A DNA stretch of 64,000 bases, taken from the NCBI RefSeq assembly GCF_029490015.1, contig NZ_CP120468.1:2914001-2978000 (forward strand). Direction: 5' to 3'. Positions 17,642-25,491 of the stretch are shown one piece after another (positions within the stretch are counted from its first letter, which is position 1; each line of letters starts with the position of its first letter). A model generated the notes under the pieces. The model saw only the letters and a list, made by a program, of their open reading frames with translations, was not told the DNA's origin and made no database searches. The position numbers were made by a program, and so were the translations under genes. This DNA comes from Halobaculum limi (GTDB lineage Archaea > Halobacteriota > Halobacteria > Halobacteriales > Haloferacaceae).

Positions 17642-18311
17642 AATCGTCGGCGGCGACGGGCGCGGGAAGCCGCTTGGGGTCGTCGACAGAGAGGCCGGTC
17701 GTCACGAGCAGTCGCAGGCCGCGAGCCACGCTCATATCGATCTCGTCGTAGTCGTCGGGGTGCATCATCGCGAGTTTGCCCGCGGTGGGGTTCGGACTGT
17801 GCGGGAAGAACACCGTCATCAGATCCTCGCCAGCGACCCGACGGACGCCACTCGGGGCGGGGTTGGTGATGAAGCCGATGGCGTACGTGCCGTCGCGGGG
17901 GAACTCCGCGACGACGACGCGGTCGAAGCCGTCGCTCGGCGAGGCGAGCGACTCGCTCACCTGCCGGACGCCGAAGTACACCGCCCGGACGACCGGGAGG
18001 AGTCGCACCCCGCGCTCGAAGCCACCGAACAGTCGTCTGCCAGCTTCGTGAGAGGCGACGAAGCCGAGCAACGTCACGCCGAAGGCGATGATGACGACCG
18101 CGAGCGCCGTCGCCAGCACCTCGTTCCCGACAAGTTCTGCGAGACCAGTCTCGCTGACGACCGGCGCGAGCGTGATGGTGAGTCGGTTGACCGCCCAGTC
18201 GAGGACGAACAGCGTGACCGCCAACGGCAACACCAGGAACAGCCCCGCGATGAAACTCGACCGAAGTCGTGCGAGCGCGTCCATATCGTGCGACGGGGCC
18301 GGGCCAGACAT
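17640..18311 (-). CDS. DUF502 family membrane protein
   Basis: A 223-residue protein with two long membrane segments (about residues 15-45 and 58-85) and a C-terminal soluble domain containing RLLPVVRAVYFGVRQV and VVVAEFPRDGTYAIGFIT, both typical of DUF502 proteins; the function is unknown. The frame extends upstream but that part lies antisense to riboflavin synthase, so MSGPAPSHDMDALARLRSSF is taken as the start; MDALARLR at 18284 is an alternative. It is divergent from the riboflavin synthase gene. Confidence 0.85.
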   Translation of the reverse strand: MSGPAPSHDMDALARLRSSFIAGLFLVLPLAVTLFVLDWAVNRLTITLAPVVSETGLAELVGNEVLATALAVVIIAFGVTLLGFVASHEAGRRLFGGFERGVRLLPVVRAVYFGVRQVSESLASPSDGFDRVVVAEFPRDGTYAIGFITNPAPSGVRRVAGEDLMTVFFPHSPNPTAGKLAMMHPDDYDEIDMSVARGLRLLVTTGLSVDDPKRLPAPVAADD

Positions 18312-18368
18312 AAGTCCACCCGTCACGATATCGGAACGCTTTCCGGTTATGGTATCATTCGTCGAACT

Positions 18369-19049
18369 ATGTTCACCGGAATCGTGGAGACCGCCGGCGA
18401 GGTCCTCGCTCGCGAGGAGACGCCGGAGGGGATCCGTCTGCGCGTCGCCGCCGAGGGTCTCGACGACCTCCATCACGGCCAGTCAATCGCCGTCAGCGGC
18501 GTCTGCCTCACCGTCGAGGAGTTCGGTGCGGTCGACGCGGACGACGAGGCTGGCGACGGCGCTGACGACGATACCGCCGACCGTTCGTGGTTCTCCGTGT
18601 TCCTCGCGGCCGAGACGGTCGCGAAGACGTACCTCGGGGAGGTCCGCGAGGGCGACGTCGTCAACATCGAACGCGCCCTCGCGGCCGACGGCCGCTTCGA
18701 CGGCCACGTCGTGCAGGGCCACGTCGACACGACCGCCGAGGTGAAGCGCGTCGAACGGGTCGGCGAGGACTGGCGGTTCACCTTCTCCATCCCGGAGGGC
18801 TTCGGGAAGTACGTCGTCGACAAAGGGTCAGTCGCACTCGACGGCATCTCGCTGACGGTCGCACAGAAGCGTGACGACGAGTTCGACGTGGCCATCATCC
18901 CGACCACCTACGAGTTGACCAACCTCTCAGGGAAGGAGGTTGGCGACCCGATTCACGTCGAGGTAGACGTGGTCGCGAAGTACGTCGAGAATATGCTGGA
19001 AGGGTACGCGGAGTCGTTGGCCGGCACGCCGACGGCGTCGAGCGACTGA
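18369..19049 (+). CDS. ribE: riboflavin synthase, bacterial-type alpha subunit
   Basis: The 226-residue protein has two lumazine-binding domains: MFTGIVETAGEV with GQSIAVSGVCLTVEEF, then GHVVQGHVDTTAEV with DKGSVALDGISLTVAQ. It converts two 6,7-dimethyl-8-ribityllumazine molecules into riboflavin and an aminopyrimidine. This is the trimeric bacterial-type enzyme and not the RibC type of methanogens; haloarchaea are known to carry it. An acidic insertion of about 22 residues between Val and Trp (near residues 53-75) is unusual and probably a surface loop adapted to high salt. Confidence 0.95.
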   Translation: MFTGIVETAGEVLAREETPEGIRLRVAAEGLDDLHHGQSIAVSGVCLTVEEFGAVDADDEAGDGADDDTADRSWFSVFLAAETVAKTYLGEVREGDVVNIERALAADGRFDGHVVQGHVDTTAEVKRVERVGEDWRFTFSIPEGFGKYVVDKGSVALDGISLTVAQKRDDEFDVAIIPTTYELTNLSGKEVGDPIHVEVDVVAKYVENMLEGYAESLAGTPTASSD

Positions 19050-19135
19050 GTCGGATCGTCGACGCCGCGAGTCCGACGTGCCGAGTGGGAGTTCGAGTCC
19101 GACCCGTATCGAGAACCCGTCGCCGAGTGGTCGCG

Positions 19136-21718
19136 CTACTCGGCAGGCGAAGTCGGCACCCAGATCCCAACCACAGACTCCCCAGCGTCGGTCGTGTCTC
19201 GGAAGAGGCTACCGCTGTGGTTGTCGGTGATCCAACGCACGAGCCACAGTCCGAGTCCGCTCCCGTGTCGAAGTTGGGTAATGTCAGGTTCGCCAGTGAC
19301 GATGTCCCACTCGTGGTCCGGGATACCGGAGCCTGCGTCACAGACCCGGAAGTACACGCGGCCATCCGATTGTGAGACGGAACACGTGACGGGCACGTCG
19401 CCGTGAACGAACGCGTTCTCGATGAGTTGTGCGACGGCGACTGCGAAGTTGTCCGAGACGTGGACGTCGTCACAGTCGTCTACCGAGACCGAGAGCGTGG
19501 GGTCGTCCGCTTCCGTCCCGAGCACCTCGACGCTGTCTTCGATCACGTCTGCTGGGTGGGTGCGTTGATACGCGGTGTCGCTCCCCAACGCGGTTTGTGC
19601 CCGGCGAGCGGTCTCGCTCAGCGACAGAAGTCGGGTGCTGGCAGTCTCGATGTGATTCGCCTGTGAAACGATATCCGCGTCCGTCGACCGGCGGCCGATC
19701 TCGGCTGCGAACCCTTGGACGACGTTCATCTCGTTCCGGAGGTTGTGTCGTAACACACGACCCAACACCGCCAACTGCGTCTCACGCTGTCGGAGGTCTG
19801 TGACGTCGGTCAACAACACGAACAGGTGCGTTCGATCGTCGATGTCGGCCTGCAGCGTTCGCGTCACGTAATCTCGCCGTCCGTTCGGCGTGTCCACGAC
19901 CACCGGGTCTCGTTCGGAGTCGTCTGGTCGACCGTCGGAAGACAGCCGGTCTTGAGCGACGATGTCACGGATCCGGTCGCTGAGTCGCTCGTCGCACAGT
20001 GATGTCTCGAGTGCCGAGACGTGTTCACCTGCGATCGCTGCCGTGGTCAGTCGTGCGAACGAGTGGTTGTACTCGTTCACGACGATTCCCTCCGTGGTCG
20101 ACTTGAGTTCCAACACCGGGTCGGTGACTGTGTCGAACAACTGCTCGACGCGCGTGGTCGCACGGACCACCGCCTCCTGTGCGGACACGAGTTCGGACGT
20201 GTCGTCGACGGACACCACGATTCCAGAGAACTCGTTCGACGCGATCGGTGACGCAGTCAGTCGAACCGGCTGTTTCGTCCCGGTGGCATCGAGCAACTCA
20301 GCAGCGCGTGTCAGCGACCTCGACTGGTCGTTCGCTCGGAGGGCGGTAACGAGCCCCTCGATCGTTCCATCGTCGACGAGGTCGAACGGTTCGCGCTCCA
20401 GTTCGTCCCGACCGTATCCGAGGAAGGCTGCGAAGGGATCGGTGAACAGCCGAAACGAGTCGTCGTCGTCGACGACGAAGGCCATGTCGTCCACCGACTT
20501 GACCAACGCTTCGTACTCTTCGAGTTCCACCTCGCGGACGATCCGATCGAGGGCCGCCGCGGCAGACTGCGCGAGCAACTGAACGACGAACTGATCCTGG
20601 TCCGAGAGCCCCTGCTGTGCGAGTGTCCCGACCGTGAGCGTCCCGTGCGTTCCCAGTGGGAGATACAGTGCGGCGGTTAGGTCGCCCCGATCACGGCCGT
20701 CCTCGACGTCAGACACGCGTCGGTAGAGGACTGATTGCTCTGTGAACGCCGTTCCGACCGGCCCTTCACCGAGTTCGTACGTCGGTCGCTCCGGCATCAC
20801 GGCTTTGGTCGCCTCCGAGGACACGACCGGGACGAGTTCACCGTCGGCGTACCGAACTGTAGAGAACGGGAGCCCGAGTGCATCTTCCGCCGTGTCGACG
20901 ACGATCTGTGCGATTGCCTCCGGAGAGTCGGCCGCGAGCATCTCGGTCGTGGCCGAGAGCAACTCGGAGAGCATCTGTTCACGGTGGCGTTGGTCGCTCA
21001 TATCCCGGAGCGATCCGACCGTGCCCCGGAACTCCCCCTGCGAGCGGAGGATGGTCATCCGGTCTTCACACGGAACTGGTGTGCCGTCCTTCTGGAGGAT
21101 CTCGATGTCCAAGACGGCCTGTCGAGCAGTCTCGTCCCGGAGGAGGCCGCGAAGCGCATCTTCGGCCTCGGCGACCGTTTCCGAGTCTTTGATCAACTCG
21201 ACTCGGCTTCCGAGCAGTTCCTCGCGACTGTACCCAGTCAGCGAACACAGCGAATCGTTCACCTGCACGAATTTGCCCGCACTGTCCAACACGTACACGC
21301 CGTCTGCGATCGTCCCCAGTAAGCGCTCGTAGCGGCCGAGTTCGACGCCAGACAGGACACGCTCGATCGCCGCCGGGAGGAACTCCCACTGCGGTCGTGT
21401 CGGCGTCCACGGCATCGCGGTCGTCCGCGGGTCGCTGTTCGCTTCGATAGCCCGCGCACGCTCGGGGTCGTCGACGCAGTAGACGGTCGGAACCGACCGT
21501 TCGTCATCGACGACCTCGGAGCGCTCCGGCGTGGAGCCGACCACGATCGTCAGGTCTGGTGAGAGGGTGTCCTCGTCGGCGGCCGCCGAGTCCGCGACAG
21601 AGACGTACGAGTCGTCCAGTACGTCGAACACGTCTGCACGGATAGCCTGCGTCTCACCCGCGTAGTCGGGTGAGACGTCGAGTAGCGTTCTGAGAGGTCC
21701 CGCTGGTCCGCCTGCCAT
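19136..21718 (-). CDS. multi-PAS/GAF sensor histidine kinase
   Basis: An 860-residue soluble kinase. Residues 1-120 look like a degenerate receiver-type domain; a PAS domain follows (about 130-245, with GVYVLDSAGKFVQVNDSLCSLTGYSREELLG near its start), then a GAF domain (about 255-395), two further PAS-like segments (about 400-510 and 525-645), a phosphoacceptor helix with His658 in RVLRHNLRNE, and an ATPase domain with IENAFVHG, CDAGSGIPD and HGSGLGLWLV. No membrane segment is evident, so it senses cytoplasmic or diffusible signals. No response regulator is adjacent. Confidence 0.9.
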   Translation of the reverse strand: MAGGPAGPLRTLLDVSPDYAGETQAIRADVFDVLDDSYVSVADSAAADEDTLSPDLTIVVGSTPERSEVVDDERSVPTVYCVDDPERARAIEANSDPRTTAMPWTPTRPQWEFLPAAIERVLSGVELGRYERLLGTIADGVYVLDSAGKFVQVNDSLCSLTGYSREELLGSRVELIKDSETVAEAEDALRGLLRDETARQAVLDIEILQKDGTPVPCEDRMTILRSQGEFRGTVGSLRDMSDQRHREQMLSELLSATTEMLAADSPEAIAQIVVDTAEDALGLPFSTVRYADGELVPVVSSEATKAVMPERPTYELGEGPVGTAFTEQSVLYRRVSDVEDGRDRGDLTAALYLPLGTHGTLTVGTLAQQGLSDQDQFVVQLLAQSAAAALDRIVREVELEEYEALVKSVDDMAFVVDDDDSFRLFTDPFAAFLGYGRDELEREPFDLVDDGTIEGLVTALRANDQSRSLTRAAELLDATGTKQPVRLTASPIASNEFSGIVVSVDDTSELVSAQEAVVRATTRVEQLFDTVTDPVLELKSTTEGIVVNEYNHSFARLTTAAIAGEHVSALETSLCDERLSDRIRDIVAQDRLSSDGRPDDSERDPVVVDTPNGRRDYVTRTLQADIDDRTHLFVLLTDVTDLRQRETQLAVLGRVLRHNLRNEMNVVQGFAAEIGRRSTDADIVSQANHIETASTRLLSLSETARRAQTALGSDTAYQRTHPADVIEDSVEVLGTEADDPTLSVSVDDCDDVHVSDNFAVAVAQLIENAFVHGDVPVTCSVSQSDGRVYFRVCDAGSGIPDHEWDIVTGEPDITQLRHGSGLGLWLVRWITDNHSGSLFRDTTDAGESVVGIWVPTSPAE

Positions 21719-21809
21719 CCACTGAACCGATTCGAGGTTCCGATTTAATATTGACGGGGCGTCGTGCGCGTCCGTAGGTTCAATCCGCTTCGCCCCGTAC
21801 CTCCCGCTG

Positions 21810-22427
21810 ATGTCCGAGGTACTGAGCGACCGTCAGCGTGAGCGGGTGGACTCACGACCCGACGAGTCGTTCTACGGGTCCCCACGATACGTCACGCACG
21901 CGGACGACGGATTCCTCGACCGACTCACCGATCTGTACGCCGAGGTAGTCCCGACCGACGCTCGCGTGTTCGACGCGATGAGCAGTTGGGTGTCGCACCT
22001 CCCCGACGACGGCTACGAGACGGTGGTCGGACACGGCCTCAACGCCGACGAGTTGGCGGCGAACGACCGACTCGACGACTGGTTCGTTCAGGACCTGAAC
22101 GATGACCAGACGCTTCCGCTCACGGACGCGAGCGTCGACGCCGTCACCTGTGCGCTTTCGGTGCAGTACCTCCAGTATCCTGGCGCGGTGTTCCGCGAGT
22201 TCGCCCGCGTTCTCGCCGACGAGGGCGTCCTCGTCGTCAGTTTCACGAACCGAATGTTCCCGACGAAAGCGGTCCGCGCGTGGCGTGAGGCGTCGATGGA
22301 CGGCAGAGTCGACCTCGTCCGGTCGTACGTCGACGCGACGGGCGCGTTCGACGTCCAGCAGGTCGTCCGCGAGCGCCCAGAGACGGACCCATTGTACGCG
22401 GTCGTGGCGACGCGAACGCCTCGGTGA
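21810..22427 (+). CDS. class I SAM-dependent methyltransferase
   Basis: A 205-residue Rossmann-fold protein. VFDAMSSWVSHLPDD is a motif I variant lacking the usual Gly-rich loop, VVGHGLNADEL fits motif II, DQTLPLTDASVDAVTCALSVQYL is the typical post-II/III segment and FAREFARVLADEGVLVVSFTNRMFPTKA-like residues follow. The group resembles methyltransferases annotated in haloarchaea without a known substrate. It is divergent from the large kinase. Confidence 0.8.
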   Translation: MSEVLSDRQRERVDSRPDESFYGSPRYVTHADDGFLDRLTDLYAEVVPTDARVFDAMSSWVSHLPDDGYETVVGHGLNADELAANDRLDDWFVQDLNDDQTLPLTDASVDAVTCALSVQYLQYPGAVFREFARVLADEGVLVVSFTNRMFPTKAVRAWREASMDGRVDLVRSYVDATGAFDVQQVVRERPETDPLYAVVATRTPR

Positions 22428-22512
22428 GGAGAGCGTGAGTACCCGCGACGGTACGCGCGGACGGGGTCACGGACCAGCGGTTCGCTCCGCTCACAGTGTG
22501 GCTTCGTCAGAA

Positions 22513-22534
22513 ACGCCAGGACAGGGATTTGAAC
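22513..22534 (-). repeat. duplicated 3' end of tRNA-Ser, candidate attachment-site scar
   Basis: Twenty-two bases are identical to 22650-22671, which cover the acceptor strand, the T-arm strand and part of the T-loop of the adjacent tRNA-Ser. The copy lies 116 bases downstream of the tRNA 3' end, in the same orientation. An 11-base inverted copy of its core occurs at 22574-22584. This is the arrangement left when an element integrates into a tRNA 3' end and is later lost. The rest of 22428-22650 shows no gene. Confidence 0.7.
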
Positions 22535-22650
22535 ACGGTCGTTCCGCTCGCTGTCGCTCGCTTCACTCTCTGATCAAATCCCTGACGGAAGGGTACACAC
22601 GGGTCGACTGCTCACTCGCTCCGCTCGTTCGCGTTGTCGACCAGAGAAGA

Positions 22651-22731
22651 CGCCAGGACAGGGATTTGAACCCTGGATCCCAAGGGGAACACGCTTTCCA
22701 GGCGTGCGCCTTACCACTCGGCCATCCTGGC
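22651..22731 (-). tRNA. tRNA-Ser (anticodon GGA)
   Basis: The minus strand folds as a class II tRNA: acceptor GCCAGGA pairs with TCCTGGC, followed by a G discriminator. The D-arm contains GCCGAGTGGTAAGGC, the anticodon stem-loop is ACGCCTGGAAAGCGT with GGA at the anticodon position, a long variable arm of about 14 bases follows, and the T-loop is GGTTCAAATCC. CCA is not encoded. The long variable arm and GGA anticodon identify serine for UCC/UCU codons. Confidence 0.95.
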
Positions 22732-22754
22732 TCGCGTCCGATCCTACCCCGCTG

Positions 22755-22764
22755 TAAAGTTTAA
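22755..22764 (-). promoter_or_regulatory. TATA-like element for tRNA-Ser
   Basis: TTAAACTTTA on the minus strand lies 24-33 bases before the first base of the tRNA, the usual spacing for an archaeal core promoter. It overlaps the stop codon of the small membrane protein gene upstream on the same strand. Confidence 0.55.
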
Positions 22765-22964
22765 GCCTGTCCTTTCTCCGTCAGTCGATGCTCGAATCGG
22801 TAGGCGGCGAGGGCCACCACCGCGCCGACGACGACCGCGAGGGCGAACAACCCCGCGAACCCGAACGGGAGTCCGAGGCCGAACAGCACCAACGCCTGGC
22901 CGCCGACGAGGACGACGAACAGGCCGACGAGCCCCCACAACAGGGCCGACCGTTCGCGGGACAC
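22761..22964 (-). CDS. small two-helix membrane protein
   Basis: A 67-residue protein with two hydrophobic segments (about residues 8-28 and 33-56) and a charged tail. It starts with GTG directly after the TAG of ridA, with no intervening base, so it is co-transcribed and probably translationally coupled. I recognise no family. Its conservation next to ridA in related genomes would decide whether the link is functional. Confidence 0.65.
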   Translation of the reverse strand: MSRERSALLWGLVGLFVVLVGGQALVLFGLGLPFGFAGLFALAVVVGAVVALAAYRFEHRLTEKGQA

Positions 22965-23345
22965 CTACGAGACGTCGACGACCGCCTCGATCTCGACGCC
23001 GACGCCCTTCGGGAGCGCCCCCGCCTGCACCGCCGACCTCGCGGGTGGTTCGTCGTCGAAGTAGGTGGCGTACGTCTCGTTCATCTCCTCGAAGTCGTCG
23101 ATGTCCGCGAGAAACACCGTCGTCTTGAGGACGTCCCCGGCGTCGCCGCCGGCCTCGTCGACGATAGCGAGGAGGTTGTCCAGCGCCAGTTCCGTCTGCT
23201 TGGCGATGGGCGCGTCGTCGCGCAGGTCGCCGTCGGGAGTAAGTGGGATCTGTCCGGCGGTGAACAGCAGATCACCGTTCGTCGTCGCCTGACTGTACGC
23301 GCCGACCGCGGCCGGAGCCTCGTCCGTGGAGACGATCCGTTTCAT
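22965..23345 (-). CDS. ridA: RidA family enamine/imine deaminase
   Basis: A 126-residue trimeric YjgF/YER057c/UK114 protein. EAPAAVGAYSQ at the N-terminus, FTAGQIPLTPDG, and PARSAVQAGALPKGVGVEIEAV, with the catalytic Arg in PARS, match RidA. It hydrolyses the reactive 2-aminoacrylate and 2-aminocrotonate released by PLP enzymes such as threonine ammonia-lyase, which is encoded immediately upstream. The frame extends 29 codons further, but the family begins at MKRIVSTDEAP, so that start is used. Confidence 0.93.
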   Translation of the reverse strand: MKRIVSTDEAPAAVGAYSQATTNGDLLFTAGQIPLTPDGDLRDDAPIAKQTELALDNLLAIVDEAGGDAGDVLKTTVFLADIDDFEEMNETYATYFDDEPPARSAVQAGALPKGVGVEIEAVVDVS

Positions 23346-23436
23346 ACACTCGCCTGCGAGCGGGCGACTCATAAATCGGCGGGAAGCGTCGGCGGTCGCC
23401 GCAAACGTCGGCCGAAACTGGCCGTCTCGCACGTCG

Positions 23437-24648
23437 CTACGCCAGCACCTCCACCTCGTACCCAGCCCCCTCTAACGCCGCGACGACGCGGGCGGCGTGT
23501 TCGTCACCGTGCGTCTCCAACTCGATCTCTAGGTCGGCGGCGTCGACGGCGATGTCGCGGGAGGTGCGGTCGTGGCTCAAGGCGTACACGTTGGCGTCTT
23601 CGCGGGCGATGATGCCCGCGACGCGTTCCAGTTCGCCCGGCCGGTCTTTCAACTCCAGCGACACCTTCAGGTACCGACCCATCCGCACGAGACCCCGGAG
23701 GATCACGGTGATCAGCGTGTTCATGTCGATGTTGCCGCCACACAGCGCCGGGACGATGACCTCGCCGTCGTCGTAGTCGAACTTCTCCTCGAGGACGGCC
23801 GCGAGGGCGACCGCGCCCGCGCCCTCGACGACGGTCTTCGAGCGCTCTAATAAGAGCGTGAGTGCCTCTGCGATCTCTTCGTCGTCGACGGTGACGACCT
23901 CGTCGACGCGGTCGCGGATGTACGGGTACGTGTGCTCGCCGACCTCGCGGACGGCGATGCCGTCGGCGACGGTGTCGACGCCGCCCAACTCGACGCGATG
24001 ACCCTCCTTCATCGACCGGGCGGCCGAATCCGCGCCGGCCGCCTGGACGCCGACGACACGCACGTCGTCGAGTGCGCCCTTCAGCGCCGTCGCCACGCCG
24101 GAGATGAGGCCGCCGCCGCCGATGGGGACGACGACGGTGTCCACCTCGGGGCACTGCTCGGCGATTTCGAGGCCGATGGTCCCCTGTCCGGCCATCACGA
24201 GTTCGTCCTCGAAGGCGTGGAGGTACACGCGGTCCTCCTCGCGTTCGATCTCGTGGGCGTGCGCCTGTGCCTCGTCGTAGTCGATGCCGTGGAGGACGAC
24301 GTTGCCGCCGTACCGGCGGGTCGCCTCAACCTTCGAGACGGGGGCGTACTTCGGCATCACGATGGTCGAGTCGACGCCCGCGCGTGTGGCCGCGAGGGCG
24401 ACGCCCTGCGCGTGGTTGCCGGCGCTGGCGGTGACGACCCCACGCTCGCGTTCGTCGTCGTCCATCGCGGCGATGCGGTTCATCGCGCCGCGGATCTTGA
24501 ACGCGCCGGTGCGCTGGGTGTTCTCCAGTTTCAGGTGGACGTCCGCACCCGTCATCTCGGAGAAACTGTGCGAGTACGTCAGCGGCGTCCGAACAGCGAC
24601 CGCCTCGACGTGTTCGCGGGCAGCGACCACGTCGTCGTAACTGAGCAT
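23437..24648 (-). CDS. ilvA: threonine ammonia-lyase (threonine deaminase)
   Basis: A 403-residue PLP enzyme that converts threonine to 2-oxobutanoate and ammonia, the entry to isoleucine synthesis, or functions catabolically. NTQRTGAFKIRGA holds PLP-binding Lys51, SAGNHAQGVA is the substrate loop and PIGGGGLISGVA the phosphate-binding glycine loop. The last 80 residues form a single ACT domain (LKDRPGELERVAGIIARE onward), as in the short TdcB/IlvA class, suggesting allosteric control by amino acids. RidA follows 91 bases downstream on the same strand. Confidence 0.94.
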   Translation of the reverse strand: MLSYDDVVAAREHVEAVAVRTPLTYSHSFSEMTGADVHLKLENTQRTGAFKIRGAMNRIAAMDDDERERGVVTASAGNHAQGVALAATRAGVDSTIVMPKYAPVSKVEATRRYGGNVVLHGIDYDEAQAHAHEIEREEDRVYLHAFEDELVMAGQGTIGLEIAEQCPEVDTVVVPIGGGGLISGVATALKGALDDVRVVGVQAAGADSAARSMKEGHRVELGGVDTVADGIAVREVGEHTYPYIRDRVDEVVTVDDEEIAEALTLLLERSKTVVEGAGAVALAAVLEEKFDYDDGEVIVPALCGGNIDMNTLITVILRGLVRMGRYLKVSLELKDRPGELERVAGIIAREDANVYALSHDRTSRDIAVDAADLEIELETHGDEHAARVVAALEGAGYEVEVLA

Positions 24649-24760
24649 ACCGGTCCTACTGGGGTCGGTGGTGTATCGGTTGTGGTCAGCGTCGAGCGCC
24701 GCGACACGAACCGGTCGGCGGCGCGGTCGCTCGCGAGTGTGAAAGGGGGAAAGAGGGGGA

Positions 24761-24781
24761 ATGCACGCGTGTGACGTGCAT
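24761..24781. promoter_or_regulatory. ATGCACG-N7-CGTGCAT palindrome, candidate ilvA operator
   Basis: Two perfect 7-base arms are separated by seven bases, giving a dyad of 21 bases, two helical turns. The site covers the start point predicted from the TATA element at 24802-24813, so a bound dimeric repressor would block ilvA transcription. The regulator is unknown; an Lrp-type amino-acid sensor is one possibility. Confidence 0.5.
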
Positions 24782-24801
24782 CAGAGTAGATGCCCCCCGA
24801 G

Positions 24802-24813
24802 TATTTAAAAGTA
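24802..24813 (-). promoter_or_regulatory. TATA element of the ilvA-ridA unit
   Basis: TACTTTTAAATA on the minus strand is the only strong TATA-like run between the cyclotransferase gene and ilvA. Initiation is expected near 24778, leaving a leader of about 130 bases before the ilvA ATG. Nothing else was recognised in 24649-24897. Confidence 0.55.
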
Positions 24814-24897
24814 AGTCACGCGCGGTGAAAGTGAAAACGGAGGGTAGAGCCCTTCTGCTCGCATCGTCTGACGCTTGTCGGTCGGTCGTCTCGCGCT

Positions 24898-25362
24898 TCA
24901 CCGGCCGACCTGTCTTTCGACTGTTACGTCGAGTTCGTCGACGGCGCGGCGCACCCGCCGTGGGAACGGTCCGTCACCGGGCCACGTCGCGTCGGCGGCC
25001 AGTCGGTCGGGGTCGCCGACGTACACCGCGACCGTTCCCGCGCGGTCACCGTCGGGGTCGAAGAGCGGAACGGACACTCGGACGTACAGGTCGTCGTCGA
25101 CGCGTTCGTACGCGTCGAGTGCGTCCACCTCGTCGGTTCGCAGGAGTCGCCCGCCCACCGCGTCGTCGATGCCGTTGGCAGCGTGGGTCACCGCGCTGTC
25201 GGCCAACTCCTCGCCGACTGACTCGGGCGGGGCGAGCGTCGGATAGCGTCCCTCGACGACGCGCAACCCCCTGAGTGTCGCCGCGCCGACGAACGCGAAC
25301 GAGTCGAGCACCTCTCGCACCCGCGTCGGTTCGGTGAGGGTGCCGTACACGAAAACGTCCAT
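24898..25362 (-). CDS. gamma-glutamylcyclotransferase-like (AIG2) protein
   Basis: A 154-residue protein with the AIG2/GGCT fold. DVFVYGTLTEP is the signature substrate-binding loop at the N-terminus, and LDAYERVDDDLYVRVSV carries the conserved glutamate in the YE pair. These enzymes release 5-oxoproline from gamma-glutamyl amines; haloarchaea use gamma-glutamylcysteine as a thiol, so a role in its turnover is possible but inferred. The central AAPPESVGEEL region is poorly conserved. Confidence 0.82.
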   Translation of the reverse strand: MDVFVYGTLTEPTRVREVLDSFAFVGAATLRGLRVVEGRYPTLAPPESVGEELADSAVTHAANGIDDAVGGRLLRTDEVDALDAYERVDDDLYVRVSVPLFDPDGDRAGTVAVYVGDPDRLAADATWPGDGPFPRRVRRAVDELDVTVERQVGR

Positions 25363-25491
25363 ACGCGTCGAACTCCGGCGAACGGCTTGGCTGTTCGGGC
25401 GACCGCTCGGCGGCGGTCACGACGAGCGACGGGGACTCACACGAGGTTCCGGAAGCGGAACCGCCAAACCGTGCCCGTCCGAGCGACCGAT

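Noticed and set aside
17532-18368. Upstream extension of the riboflavin synthase frame
   Set aside because: The extension is antisense to the DUF502 gene and the protein family begins at MFTGIVE.
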